Shown: positions 44,238 through 52,753 of the stretch, piece after piece
How positions within the stretch are numbered: the stretch's first letter is position 1
How the letters are laid out: every line of letters begins with the position of its first letter
Assembly (NCBI RefSeq): GCF_016907475.1
Contig: NZ_JAFBCA010000001.1
Span: 310,001-374,000 of the forward strand
Length of the DNA stretch: 64,000 bases
Direction of reading: 5' to 3'
Source of the DNA: Nocardioides cavernae
GTDB taxonomy: Bacteria > Actinomycetota > Actinomycetes > Propionibacteriales > Nocardioidaceae
Made by a program: the position numbers and the translations under genes
Notes under the pieces: model-generated
Told to the model about the DNA's origin: nothing
What the model saw: only the letters and a program-made list of their open reading frames with translations
Databases searched by the model: none

Positions 44238-46360
44238 TGCCAGGTCCCGATGAGCGGGAGTGCCGCGCCGGGAGGCGCGACGATGCGCTCGCGGTGGAAG
44301 GGCAGCGGTGTACGGGGGTCGGGCGAGTCGATCTCGCGGGCGAGCCGATGACCGTCGAAGACGGCATCGACGATCCGGCGCGGGACGACGCAGTCGCCAG
44401 CCCGGTAGACGCCCGTGATGCCGGCGGCCTCAAGACGTTCACTGTCGCTCGTGAGGTCGCGATAGAGGTCGTCGTTCGGGTTGCGCTGGGTGGTGAGCAC
44501 GACGCTGTCCGTGCCCACGATCTCACGGTCCCCGGTGAGACCGTGCACCACGACTGCACCCCCTGACGTGAGCTCCTCGATGGTGCTGGAGGTCCGGACC
44601 TGCACCTTCAGTTCGTGCAGGCGCCGGTGCACAGGCTCGAACTCTCCGGTGTGGTGCAGGAACCCGCCTGCCTCGGCCTCTGGTGTGACGATCGTGACCT
44701 GCTTGCCCGCGGCAGCCAGCAGCTCGGCGATGGAGACTGCCATGAAGTAGCCGTCGAAGTCGTAGATCAGGACGGACTGTCCGGGCAGGTTGGCGCCGTC
44801 GCGCACCAGCTGCTCGGGAGTAAAGGTGGGGATGACTTGCTCCGCCACTCCTGTGAGAGGTGCCCGAGTGAGGGGGTTGTGGCCGGTCGCGTCCCAGCTC
44901 GAGCCATTGGCGCACACGACCAGGTCGGCCCCGTACTCCAGGATGTCCTGTGCGGAGAGCCGGCGCCCTAGGACGAGCTCGACGTTGGCGAGCTTGTCGA
45001 TCTGTGTACTGCGCCAGTCGAGTACCCGGCGCCACTCGGAGAGCCCCGGAAGGCCGGCGATCCAGTCGAGTGACCCGCCGATGGACGACGCCGCGTCGGC
45101 GACGTGAACGGCCGACATGCCTCGCTCCCCCAGCACTCTGGCGCACTCCAGGCCGGCCGGGCCCGCGCCGACCACGAGGACGTTGAGGTCAGAATTGCCC
45201 GCGGTGCTGAAGGACTCGGGGTGCCAACCGCGGCGGTACTCCTCGCCGGCGGTCGCGTTCTGCGTGCAGATCAATCGTGACCCCACGCCCCACACTGACC
45301 CGATGCACATGTTGCAGCCGATGCACTCCCTGATGTCTTCGAAGCGCCCCTCTTCGATCTTCTTCGGGAGGAACGGGTCGGCGATCGACGGGCGAGCTGC
45401 GCCGATGATGTCCATCTCGCCATCCCGGACGGCTGCAAGCATGGCGTCGGGGCTGACGTAGCGGCCCACGCCGATCACCGGCTTGGAGGTGAATGGCTTG
45501 ACCTGCTTCATCCAGGTGCCGTTGAAGCCCTCCGCGTGGGTGCGGCTCGGCGCGCTGTCAATGTTCCAGTTGCTGTGGGTACCGACCTGAAGGTCCCAGA
45601 AGTCCACTAGGTCGTCGAGGTGCTGGATGATCAGATAGCCCTCCTCGCTCGCCGTGATGCCGGCGTCGCCGCGCTGACTTTCGAACCCGAAGCGGACTCC
45701 CACGGCGCAGTTGTCGCCAACCGTGTCGCGCACCTTGACGAGGACTTCCTGCAGAAAGCGACAGCGGTTCTCAAGCGAGCCGCCGTACTGATCGGTGCGC
45801 TTGTTGTAGTACGGCGTCATGAACTGGTGTGCGATCGAGTGGAAGTGGCCCGCGTAGACGTTGATGACGTCGAACCCAGCGCGCATCGCCCGATCGGCGG
45901 CGTCGACGTAGAGCTGCTGGAGCTCAAGGATCTCCTCCACCGTCATCTCGTAGACGCCTTGCGTGAAGATGTCATCGTCGAATCCGCCCGACACCCCGCG
46001 CCCGGCCATGCGGGTCTCCCAGTTGCCTGCCTCGATCGAGCCGTACCAGAGCTCGACGCCGGCCAGGGATTCGTGCTTGTGGACCTCACGGGTGGTCACC
46101 GAGAGGTTCGCGACGTCGTCCTCGTCCCACAAGCGCGCGAAGTTGCGCGGGTAGTCGTCGCTTTCGGGACTGATTGAGCAGTACTCGGTGTTGATCATCG
46201 CCCAGCCGCCCTCGGCCTTGACTGCGCGCAGTGCAGCTTGGCTGTACGGCAGATCGGTGCCGAAGTTGGTGCAGTGCGGCACCTGGACGAACCGGTTGCG
46301 CAGGGTCTTCGGCCCGATTTTGATGGGCTCGAACAGGAGGTCGTAGCGGGAGTCGCGCAT
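44234..46360 (-). CDS. Trimethylamine/dimethylamine dehydrogenase-like flavoprotein
   Basis: A 708-residue homologue of trimethylamine dehydrogenase, alignable almost without gaps. Cys 30 (RFVQVPHC) matches the 6-S-cysteinyl FMN attachment; Tyr 60, Trp 105, Tyr 169, His 172, Trp 265 and Asp 268 match the substrate cage and catalytic triad; Cys 346, 349, 352 and 365 bind the [4Fe-4S] cluster; GAGPAGLECARVLGERG starts the ADP-binding domain. The family oxidatively N-demethylates tertiary or secondary amines to formaldehyde and the lower amine, giving electrons to an ETF. No ETF gene is in the window. Residue 74 is Phe, differing from the methylotroph enzyme as I recall it. It follows the aminotransferase gene by 23 bases. 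Confidence 0.9.
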   Translation of the reverse strand: MRDSRYDLLFEPIKIGPKTLRNRFVQVPHCTNFGTDLPYSQAALRAVKAEGGWAMINTEYCSISPESDDYPRNFARLWDEDDVANLSVTTREVHKHESLAGVELWYGSIEAGNWETRMAGRGVSGGFDDDIFTQGVYEMTVEEILELQQLYVDAADRAMRAGFDVINVYAGHFHSIAHQFMTPYYNKRTDQYGGSLENRCRFLQEVLVKVRDTVGDNCAVGVRFGFESQRGDAGITASEEGYLIIQHLDDLVDFWDLQVGTHSNWNIDSAPSRTHAEGFNGTWMKQVKPFTSKPVIGVGRYVSPDAMLAAVRDGEMDIIGAARPSIADPFLPKKIEEGRFEDIRECIGCNMCIGSVWGVGSRLICTQNATAGEEYRRGWHPESFSTAGNSDLNVLVVGAGPAGLECARVLGERGMSAVHVADAASSIGGSLDWIAGLPGLSEWRRVLDWRSTQIDKLANVELVLGRRLSAQDILEYGADLVVCANGSSWDATGHNPLTRAPLTGVAEQVIPTFTPEQLVRDGANLPGQSVLIYDFDGYFMAVSIAELLAAAGKQVTIVTPEAEAGGFLHHTGEFEPVHRRLHELKVQVRTSSTIEELTSGGAVVVHGLTGDREIVGTDSVVLTTQRNPNDDLYRDLTSDSERLEAAGITGVYRAGDCVVPRRIVDAVFDGHRLAREIDSPDPRTPLPFHRERIVAPPGAALPLIGTWQ

Positions 46361-46383
46361 GGGTCTGCTCCTAGGTGTCTGAC

Positions 46384-47760
46384 TCAGAAACTGAACTGCG
46401 GAAGGACTCGAGTGAGGACCGAGTCGACGGCGTCGAGGACCGCGTCCACGTGGGTGTCGGTGTGCTCCGTAGAGGTCACTGCGGGGTGCACCGGCGGCCA
46501 GAGCACGCCCTCGGCGGTGCAGCCGAGCATGATCTCGGCGGTCAGTGCGGCGTTGCCGGCGAGCGTGTCGCGGCGATTGCGCACCTCGTTGACTCCGGTG
46601 TGGATCTGGACGATCGAGCCCATACCCGTGACGACGTGCGGCACGCCGTGCCGGGTTAGGACTTCGTCGAGGCCCGCCCGGAGGCGCCCGCCGGCGCCAT
46701 CAGCCCGCGCAAGCCCGTCCTCGGTCTCCAGAACCGTCAGGGCGGCGGCGCCCGCGGCGATGGAGATCGGATTCTCGGTGAAGGTCCCGGACTGGAAGAT
46801 CTTTCGCGGGCCTGCGTCGGCCCCAAGGGCGGCTTCCATCAGGTCGGCCCGACCGCCGAACGCTGCCAACGGCATGCCACCGCCGACCGCCTTGCCGATA
46901 GTGACGAGGTCGGGCGTGACGCCAAGGTAAGCAGGTGCTCCGGCCAGCCCGAGCCGCAGGGCGCAGAGGACTTCGTCGAAGATCATCACGATGCCGTGTG
47001 CCTCAGTGGCGGCGCGCACGGCAGCAGCGAACTCGCGGGTAGCCGGTATGCCGCCTCCGCTGGAGAAGCTCACCGGCTCCATGATTACGGCCGCCAGCTC
47101 ATGGCCGTGCTCGTTGAGCCGCGCGACCGTGTTCTCGATGTCGTTGTACGGCAGCACGATCGTCTCGTCCAGCAGCCGCGGGCTCATCCCCGCGTAGTCG
47201 AGGACGCCCTCGGGCCGCTCCGGCGTGCCTGCCGGAGTGCGAGTGTGGGTGGAGATGAGGAACAAGTCGTCGGAGCCGTGGTAGTTGCCCTCGAACTTGG
47301 CGATCTTGGTGCGCCCCGTCACGGCGCGGGCGACGCGGACCGCCGAGCGTGTGGCCTCCGAGCCCGTGTTGACGAAGCGGAGTCGCTCGAGGTGAGGCAT
47401 GTGGGCCTGAAGCCTCTCAGCGAAGTCGATCGACCCCTTGTTGGGCATCATGGGGTTGAACATCCGCCCGGCCTGGTCGCGCACCGCCTCAACGACGGCG
47501 GGGTGACTGTGGCCCAGGAGGAGCGGCCCGGCACCCATCAACAGGTCGACGTAGGTGCGGCCGTCGACGTCCGTGATCGTGGCGCCCGACGCCGACTCCA
47601 CGAACACCGGGTAGGGGGCGAAGTACTTGGCCTGGCCGCTCACACCCTGCGGGAAGATGCGGGCCGAGCGCTCCCACAGCGCACGGCTACTGCCCGTCAC
47701 GCTCTGGTACCGGTCGGCAGCGCCTGGGGCGGCGCGATCAGGTGAGGTCTCGATGGCCAT
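46384..47760 (-). CDS. Class III aminotransferase (glutamate-1-semialdehyde aminomutase-like)
   Basis: A 458-residue PLP enzyme. FVNTGSEATRSAVRVARAVT binds the PLP phosphate, IFDEVLCALRLG holds the Asp that pairs with the pyridine nitrogen, and LVTIGKAVGGGMPLAAFGGR contains the Schiff-base Lys. The sequence is closest to the GSA-aminomutase group, which includes many catabolic aminotransferases and is not here expected to make haem. It is the first gene of operon B; ATG 47760 lies three bases from a variant operator shared with the divergent regulator. Confidence 0.88.
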   Translation of the reverse strand: MAIETSPDRAAPGAADRYQSVTGSSRALWERSARIFPQGVSGQAKYFAPYPVFVESASGATITDVDGRTYVDLLMGAGPLLLGHSHPAVVEAVRDQAGRMFNPMMPNKGSIDFAERLQAHMPHLERLRFVNTGSEATRSAVRVARAVTGRTKIAKFEGNYHGSDDLFLISTHTRTPAGTPERPEGVLDYAGMSPRLLDETIVLPYNDIENTVARLNEHGHELAAVIMEPVSFSSGGGIPATREFAAAVRAATEAHGIVMIFDEVLCALRLGLAGAPAYLGVTPDLVTIGKAVGGGMPLAAFGGRADLMEAALGADAGPRKIFQSGTFTENPISIAAGAAALTVLETEDGLARADGAGGRLRAGLDEVLTRHGVPHVVTGMGSIVQIHTGVNEVRNRRDTLAGNAALTAEIMLGCTAEGVLWPPVHPAVTSTEHTDTHVDAVLDAVDSVLTRVLPQFSF

Positions 47761-47762
47761 CA

Positions 47763-47794
47763 GTCAATGCTTCCTGTCGTATCGTTGGGCGAAC
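47763..47794. promoter_or_regulatory. Variant IclR-type operator between operon B and its regulator
   Basis: The plus strand reads GTCAAT at 47763-47768 and GTATCG-TTGGG-CGAAC at 47779-47794, against the common inverted repeat GTATCG-N5-CGATAC. The spacing between the two elements is five bases longer than at the other sites. It fills the 73-base gap between the divergent starts 47760 and 47834. Confidence 0.6.
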
Positions 47795-47833
47795 CCGAGA
47801 TGTGTTGAACGTCATGACGAGAGAGGTGGCCAC

Positions 47834-48670
47834 ATGGCCTCGCTGGACAGCCCGGACCAAGAGGCCAAGGCGGCCACCGCGCGGACTGAGGGCGGGGTTG
47901 AGATAGATCCGCGCTACTACGTCGAGACCGCGGCCCACACGATCACGCTGCTGAAGGCAGTGGCCCAGCGCGGCACGGTGACTCTGGCGGGCCTGACTAG
48001 CGATCTGGGGTGGACCAAACCCCGGGTCTATCGGCTGGTGCGTACGCTGCACGCCTGCGGGGCGTTGCGTCAGGCTGACGACGGCTACAGCCTCGGGCCC
48101 ACGATGATCTCGTTGGGATATGCCGCACTCCAGTCGGTGCGACTGGTGGAGGTTGTACGCCCGGCACTGCAACGCATCCATGAGCAGACTGGCGAATCCG
48201 TCATCCTCACCGTCCTCGACGGAACGGACATCGTCTATATGGACTACCTCGAGACAGACCACCTCTTGGTCACCAGAGCTCGGCTGGGAAGCCGCCTTCC
48301 GGCGTACCTCGCATCGAGCGGTCACGCAATCTTGTCCTGTCTGTCCCCGGACGCGGTCACGGCCCTGTTCGCGGGCCACGTCTTCAGCCCGCCGACGGCG
48401 CGCTCCGTGTCGTCGTTGGACGTGCTGCAAAGGCGACTGGAAGGGGTGCGGCGAAGGGGTTACGCCCTGATAGACCAGGAGCTCGCGCCCGGACACCGAG
48501 CCGCAGCAGCCCCTGTGGTGGACCACGCTGGGCATGCTGTGGCCGCAATAAGCATCTCCGTACCGACAGCTCGTGTCACCTTGGCCGACCTGCGCACCAT
48601 GGCCGAGAAAGTGCTTCTGCCCACAGCGCAACGCGTCAGCGCGAGCCTGGGTTCGCAGGTCGAGGTGTAG
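47834..48670 (+). CDS. IclR family transcriptional regulator
   Basis: A 278-residue protein from ATG 47834 (GAGAGGTGG upstream). The N-terminal winged helix (about 30-95) includes TLAGLTSDLGWTKPRVYRLV, and the effector domain (about 110-270) has VRPALQRIHEQTGESVILTV, DYLETDHLLVTRARLGSRLP and RGYALIDQELAPGHRAAAAP, all IclR hallmarks. IclR proteins bind short palindromes and may activate or repress according to an aromatic or carboxylic ligand. It is the only recognisable regulator in 29-64 kb, and five related inverted repeats precede the cluster's transcription units, so I infer it controls the whole set. Confidence 0.92.
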   Translation: MASLDSPDQEAKAATARTEGGVEIDPRYYVETAAHTITLLKAVAQRGTVTLAGLTSDLGWTKPRVYRLVRTLHACGALRQADDGYSLGPTMISLGYAALQSVRLVEVVRPALQRIHEQTGESVILTVLDGTDIVYMDYLETDHLLVTRARLGSRLPAYLASSGHAILSCLSPDAVTALFAGHVFSPPTARSVSSLDVLQRRLEGVRRRGYALIDQELAPGHRAAAAPVVDHAGHAVAAISISVPTARVTLADLRTMAEKVLLPTAQRVSASLGSQVEV

Positions 48671-48686
48671 GCATCCAGCGGCGGCG

Positions 48687-49577
48687 CTAACCATGCGCGC
48701 CAGCCACTGTGGTGAAGACTCCCAGCGCCTTCTCGATCCCAAGCGCCCACGGCAGCTCGATGGCCACTTCGTCAAAGCCGAGAGTTGCCGCCTCCTGCAC
48801 GTGATCGAGCAAGTCGGCGCACCTTTCGGCCGGGCAGTGAAGCTTAAGTACCATGTACGGTGGGGTGTCTTGGCGGTGCTCGCGCCACTGCCTCCGGAAA
48901 CTCCCTGCAGCGGCCGCTAGTGCATCTGAGTCCCATCGGTCCACAAAGGCCAGCGCCAACCATCCGTCACCCAGTCGAGCTGCTCGCCGGATGGCCGGAA
49001 CGCTCATTCCTCCCACCAGGAGCGGAGGACCTTCGGGGCGGCTTGGCCTGGGACTGAGGATCAAGCCTCGCGGGACCGTCACCTCGGACCCGGAAAATCC
49101 GGTGGTGCGCCCGGACCAGGCATCCCGAAGCACGTCAAGCATCTCGTCAAAGCGCTTGCCGCGTGATGCAAACGCGTAGCCCAGCGCCTCCATCTCCTCC
49201 CTGTTCCACCCTGCACCCAAGCCGATTCGAAGACGCCCCCCGCTCAGACGATCCAGCGTTGCGAGCTCCTTCGCCGTTTGGAGCACGTTGCGTTGAGGAA
49301 GCACCAAGATCGCCGTCCCGACCGTGCAGTCGCCGTCGAGAAGGGCGGCGATGAACGCACAGGTAGTGAGGCATTCGAGGTAGTCGTCGCGCGAGCTCCA
49401 GGTGATCCTGCCGTCGGGCGCGTAGGGGTAGTCCTTCGACGGGCCGTCCTCCAGCACGAGGTGGTCACTGATCCAAAGACCAGACGCTCCGGCCGCGATC
49501 AACGCAGACGCCATTTTGTCGACGCCTACACTCAGGGGAATCGGCCCGCTGTTTGGCAGGATCGCGCCCACTCTCAC
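48687..49577 (-). CDS. LLM-class (luciferase-like) oxidoreductase, probably F420-dependent
   Basis: A 296-residue TIM-barrel protein from GTG 49577, with AGGAGG just upstream. GASGLWISDHLVLEDGPS, ATLDRLSGGRLRIGLGAGWN, REEMEALGYAFASRGKRFDE and GPPLLVGGMSVPAIRRAARL are typical of actinobacterial F420-dependent luciferase-like enzymes. It could reduce or oxidise an imine, lactam or alcohol intermediate; flavin-dependent monooxygenation is the alternative. The shared operator at 49641-49670 is 64 bases upstream. It converges with the regulator gene, 16 bases away. Confidence 0.85.
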   Translation of the reverse strand: MRVGAILPNSGPIPLSVGVDKMASALIAAGASGLWISDHLVLEDGPSKDYPYAPDGRITWSSRDDYLECLTTCAFIAALLDGDCTVGTAILVLPQRNVLQTAKELATLDRLSGGRLRIGLGAGWNREEMEALGYAFASRGKRFDEMLDVLRDAWSGRTTGFSGSEVTVPRGLILSPRPSRPEGPPLLVGGMSVPAIRRAARLGDGWLALAFVDRWDSDALAAAAGSFRRQWREHRQDTPPYMVLKLHCPAERCADLLDHVQEAATLGFDEVAIELPWALGIEKALGVFTTVAGAHG

Positions 49578-49640
49578 TACGCCTCCTGCATTGCGCCGCG
49601 AAACACTGAAGCAATCATGCAATATGTGCGCGTTTCGTAA

Positions 49641-49670
49641 GTCAATACTCAGTATCGGTCAGCGTTACAG
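49641..49670 (-). promoter_or_regulatory. IclR-type operator B in the 49577/49822 divergent region
   Basis: On the minus strand it reads GTAACG-CTGAC-CGATAC, six bases, then TTGACT. It is 64 bases upstream of the LLM gene and 152 bases upstream of the amidohydrolase gene, so it could control either or both. No strong minus-10 box is seen at the expected distance. Confidence 0.75.
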
Positions 49671-49821
49671 TTCCACGGTTGGCCTACTGCAGCCGTGGGT
49701 GCGTCGCAGCCCCGCATGTCACTGAGCGAACATCCGTGTTGCCTTGCGGAAGGCCCAGCCCTAGTTTCTGGGCACCCAGAGGGAGGGTCCTCCCTCTACC
49801 AGTCAGCAAGGGGCACTACTC

Positions 49822-51255
49822 ATGTCTTACTTGACGGGCGGAATCACGCGTCGCGCAGTCGTAGGTGGCGTAGGGGCCGCGGCCCTCACCGGAGTCGCTG
49901 CAGAGGCAGCACGCGGAGGCGTGGACGCAAACGCACGCGGCAGTAGTCCAGGCAAGGACCGAGCCCGCAGCTACCTCATCCGTGGAGGTCGAATCCTCAC
50001 GATGGAGGAGGGCATGGAAGCAGCGGAGGTCAGTGACCTGCTCGTGCGCGACGGAAGGATCATCGAGATCCGCAAGAATCTGTCCGCTCGTGGGGCGACC
50101 GTCATCGACGCGCGCGACCGCATAGTAATGCCTGGCTTCGTCGACACCCACTGGCACCTCTGGAACACACTCCTGCGACCTCGGGTGACAGGGGTCTTCG
50201 GCGCTTCCAATTTCGGCAACTACACGCCGATGAAGGCGTTGTACGGCCCTCTCTATCGTCCCTTGGACTCCTATCGAAGCGTGCGACTCTCGCTCGCGGA
50301 GGCGCTAGCCTGCGGGATCACCACGGTTCTCAACTTCAACCACAATGTTGTCTCGCGAGACCACGCAGACGCTGAACTCCGCGCGCACCATGAGATGGGT
50401 GTACGTACCCTGTTCGGCTACGGCACTCCCGAGGGGCGCGGCGGCGAGATCGTTTCCGAGGCGGATGTCCTCGCTGTCCGAGATCGGTGGTTCGGATCGA
50501 CATCGGACACCTCCGTTGTATACGGCCTCGGCGTGTGTCCCGGTCAGATGCTTGCTGATGACGCCGCAATGGCGCGGCGCAACGGGCTCCCAATAATCGT
50601 TCACGGCGTGCGCGGCTTGTTGCAGGCCGGCCTAGTGGGGCCCGACGTCCGAGTAGCGCACTCGTACCGCATCACCGATGCAGATATTGCATCCGCTGGA
50701 GCGAATGGAGCACGCTTTAGTACATCGGCAACTGTGGAGAGCATGCTCGGCGCCGCCTACTACTCGAATGCTGTCAACGTCCAGCGGCTCCTAGGCACGG
50801 TAGCCGTGTCTGTGGACTCGGCTGCAACCCAGACCGCCGACATGTTCAACGCAATGCGGGCGATGCTCAGCTCTTCAGTCAGTGCCGAGGCGGGCGGGAA
50901 GGCTCCGTTCACGGTCCGAGAACTAGTCGAGGCTGTAACGGTCGGAGGTGCGCGATTTCACGGCCTCGAGGATGAGATCGGCACACTAACGGTCGGCAAG
51001 CGGGCAGATATTCAGCTGCTGAGGACGGACCAACCGACCATGGCTCCGTTCAGCCCGACGGATGCGCAATCCGTGATGGATGCCGTCGTGTTCCACGGAA
51101 CACCGCAGATCGTCGACACGGTGATGGTCGAGGGTCAGGTGCTCCTCGAGGGTGGGGAACTCCGTCGCACGAGTAGCCGGGCCATCATCTCTGAGGCGCA
51201 GGACTCCATGTCCTGGCTCGACCTCAGAGCGTTGACGTCCTCCTCTGCCGGCTAG
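49822..51255 (+). CDS. Tat-exported metal-dependent amidohydrolase
   Basis: A 477-residue protein. The N-terminus ITRRAVVGGVGAAALTGVAA is a twin-arginine-type signal (TRRAVV), so the folded enzyme is expected outside the cytoplasm. The amidohydrolase barrel follows: PGFVDTHWHLWNTL is the HxH metal motif, GLPIIVHGVRG and VRVAHS carry the third and fourth His, and VAVSVDSAATQT the metal Asp; LTVGKRADIQLL is the usual C-terminal signature. It resembles cytosine/chlorohydrolase-type members that deaminate or dechlorinate N-heterocycles. Extracellular action before uptake is unusual for such an enzyme. ATG 49822 has AAGGGG upstream. Confidence 0.85.
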   Translation: MSYLTGGITRRAVVGGVGAAALTGVAAEAARGGVDANARGSSPGKDRARSYLIRGGRILTMEEGMEAAEVSDLLVRDGRIIEIRKNLSARGATVIDARDRIVMPGFVDTHWHLWNTLLRPRVTGVFGASNFGNYTPMKALYGPLYRPLDSYRSVRLSLAEALACGITTVLNFNHNVVSRDHADAELRAHHEMGVRTLFGYGTPEGRGGEIVSEADVLAVRDRWFGSTSDTSVVYGLGVCPGQMLADDAAMARRNGLPIIVHGVRGLLQAGLVGPDVRVAHSYRITDADIASAGANGARFSTSATVESMLGAAYYSNAVNVQRLLGTVAVSVDSAATQTADMFNAMRAMLSSSVSAEAGGKAPFTVRELVEAVTVGGARFHGLEDEIGTLTVGKRADIQLLRTDQPTMAPFSPTDAQSVMDAVVFHGTPQIVDTVMVEGQVLLEGGELRRTSSRAIISEAQDSMSWLDLRALTSSSAG

Positions 51256-51748
51256 GTGTGCGGCCAGCTGGCGTCTACGGCCCACCAGTTCCTATGGCGG
51301 GCGTAGGCGTTCGTTGGAGGTTTGGCTTGCCCGGTGCGCCGTGGGAGCGATGCCCGACTACCAAGCTGGTCGCCACCCGAAGATTGACCTGCCGCTGAGC
51401 GCCCAAACCGGTTGGCTTTGAAGACGGGTCCTATGCCAGCTCTCCTAAGATCGTCGGTTCAATCGGCGCTCATGCAACGAGGTGGTGGTTGAAAGCTCGA
51501 CCGGGAGTCCAGCGAGCCGATGGGGTTGTCGGGGTCGACGGTGTGGAACCAGTCATAGACAGGGACGCATGCCGCACCCTTGGGGTTACGCGGGCAACCG
51601 AACCACCGCAGGCAAAGCGATCCATCTAAGTGCACTCCATAGAGAGATCGTCGGCAGACACTTTGTCAACTCGTGCCGCGATCTCGGTATGCGACCGGTA
51701 GTGCCAGCGACCCACGCGCCTAGCCCCAACGGCCGATGTCGCGCCCGG
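51256..51748. other. Gap between converging genes, nothing supported
   Basis: Open frames on both strands lack ribosome sites and recognisable content. No clear terminator hairpin was found, although both flanking genes must end here. Confidence 0.4.
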
Positions 51749-52753
51749 CTATTCGAGCGGCTGGCTGCGGTCCCGAACGAGAGCACGCAGGCACACCGCC
51801 GCCACGATGGCACCGCTCTGGACTAGTAGCTGCGAAGAGGTGGGCGCCCCAACCGACAAGGTCAGCTGCACAAGTTGAGTGAGGAACAGTGCAGCAAGGC
51901 CGCTGGCCAATACTGAGCCGGCGCCGCCCTTCAGGGGGGTGCCACCGACGATGACGGCCGCGACAGCCGGGAGCAGGTAGGAGTCGCCGAGAGTGTTGTT
52001 TGCGGACGTGGCGTAGGCGCCGAGCAGGATGCCCGACAGGCCGGCGCAACCCGCGGAGACGAGGTAGGCGGTCGTAGCTGTCCAGCGAGGGTCGATGCCC
52101 ACCACTCGGGCGGCGGACGGGGAGGCGCCTGCCACCAGGAACGACTGGCCTGCGGTGGTGCGTGAAAGGAAGAACTGCAGGGCCAGCACCACGACCACGG
52201 CGATTGCGGCGACCGCCGGGATACCCAACGGACGGAGCCGGATGAACTCGACCAGTCCCGCTGGCGACTCGGTCGTAGATCCGTCCGACAACACCCACAC
52301 CGCGCCCGTGACCAGCGCGTTGGTTGCGAGTGTGGCGATTAGCGGAGTGATCGCCAGGCGAGTGATCAGCAGGGCGTTGACGAACCCGATCACTACAACG
52401 GTTGCCAGGCACAGGAAGACTGTCATCAGGACCGACCTGCCCTCCCCGATGCTGCGGAAGCACACGTAAGCCGACAGGGTCATCGTGGCGGGCACCGAGA
52501 TGTCGAAGCCGCGCTGCTGGATAACGAGCGTCTGCCCCGCGGCGGCGATTGCCAGCGCGCCTGCGAGGGGCAGCATCGCGTGCAGACTGGACAAACGCAG
52601 GGTGCCGGGGGCCACGAGCAGGCAGACCGCGCACAGCACCACAAGGGCGACCAACACGCCGCCCGAGGGGTGGCGCAGCACCCGAACGAGCAGCGACCCA
52701 CGCCCGCGGGTGCGTGGCGTCATCGCCGGACGCGGATCGGTGTCGATGCTCAC
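51749..52753 (-). CDS. Sugar-type ABC transporter permease
   Basis: A 334-residue RbsC/BPD-2 permease with about nine membrane helices. LAIAAAGQTLVIQQRGFDIS and ATMTLSAYVCF near the front and AVIVGGTPLKGGAGSVLAS near the end match the family, the last being the cytoplasmic coupling loop. GTG 52753 overlaps the stop of the fused ATPase-permease gene (GTGA). It probably pairs with the permease half of that protein as a heterodimer. Confidence 0.88.
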   Translation of the reverse strand: MSIDTDPRPAMTPRTRGRGSLLVRVLRHPSGGVLVALVVLCAVCLLVAPGTLRLSSLHAMLPLAGALAIAAAGQTLVIQQRGFDISVPATMTLSAYVCFRSIGEGRSVLMTVFLCLATVVVIGFVNALLITRLAITPLIATLATNALVTGAVWVLSDGSTTESPAGLVEFIRLRPLGIPAVAAIAVVVVLALQFFLSRTTAGQSFLVAGASPSAARVVGIDPRWTATTAYLVSAGCAGLSGILLGAYATSANNTLGDSYLLPAVAAVIVGGTPLKGGAGSVLASGLAALFLTQLVQLTLSVGAPTSSQLLVQSGAIVAAVCLRALVRDRSQPLE

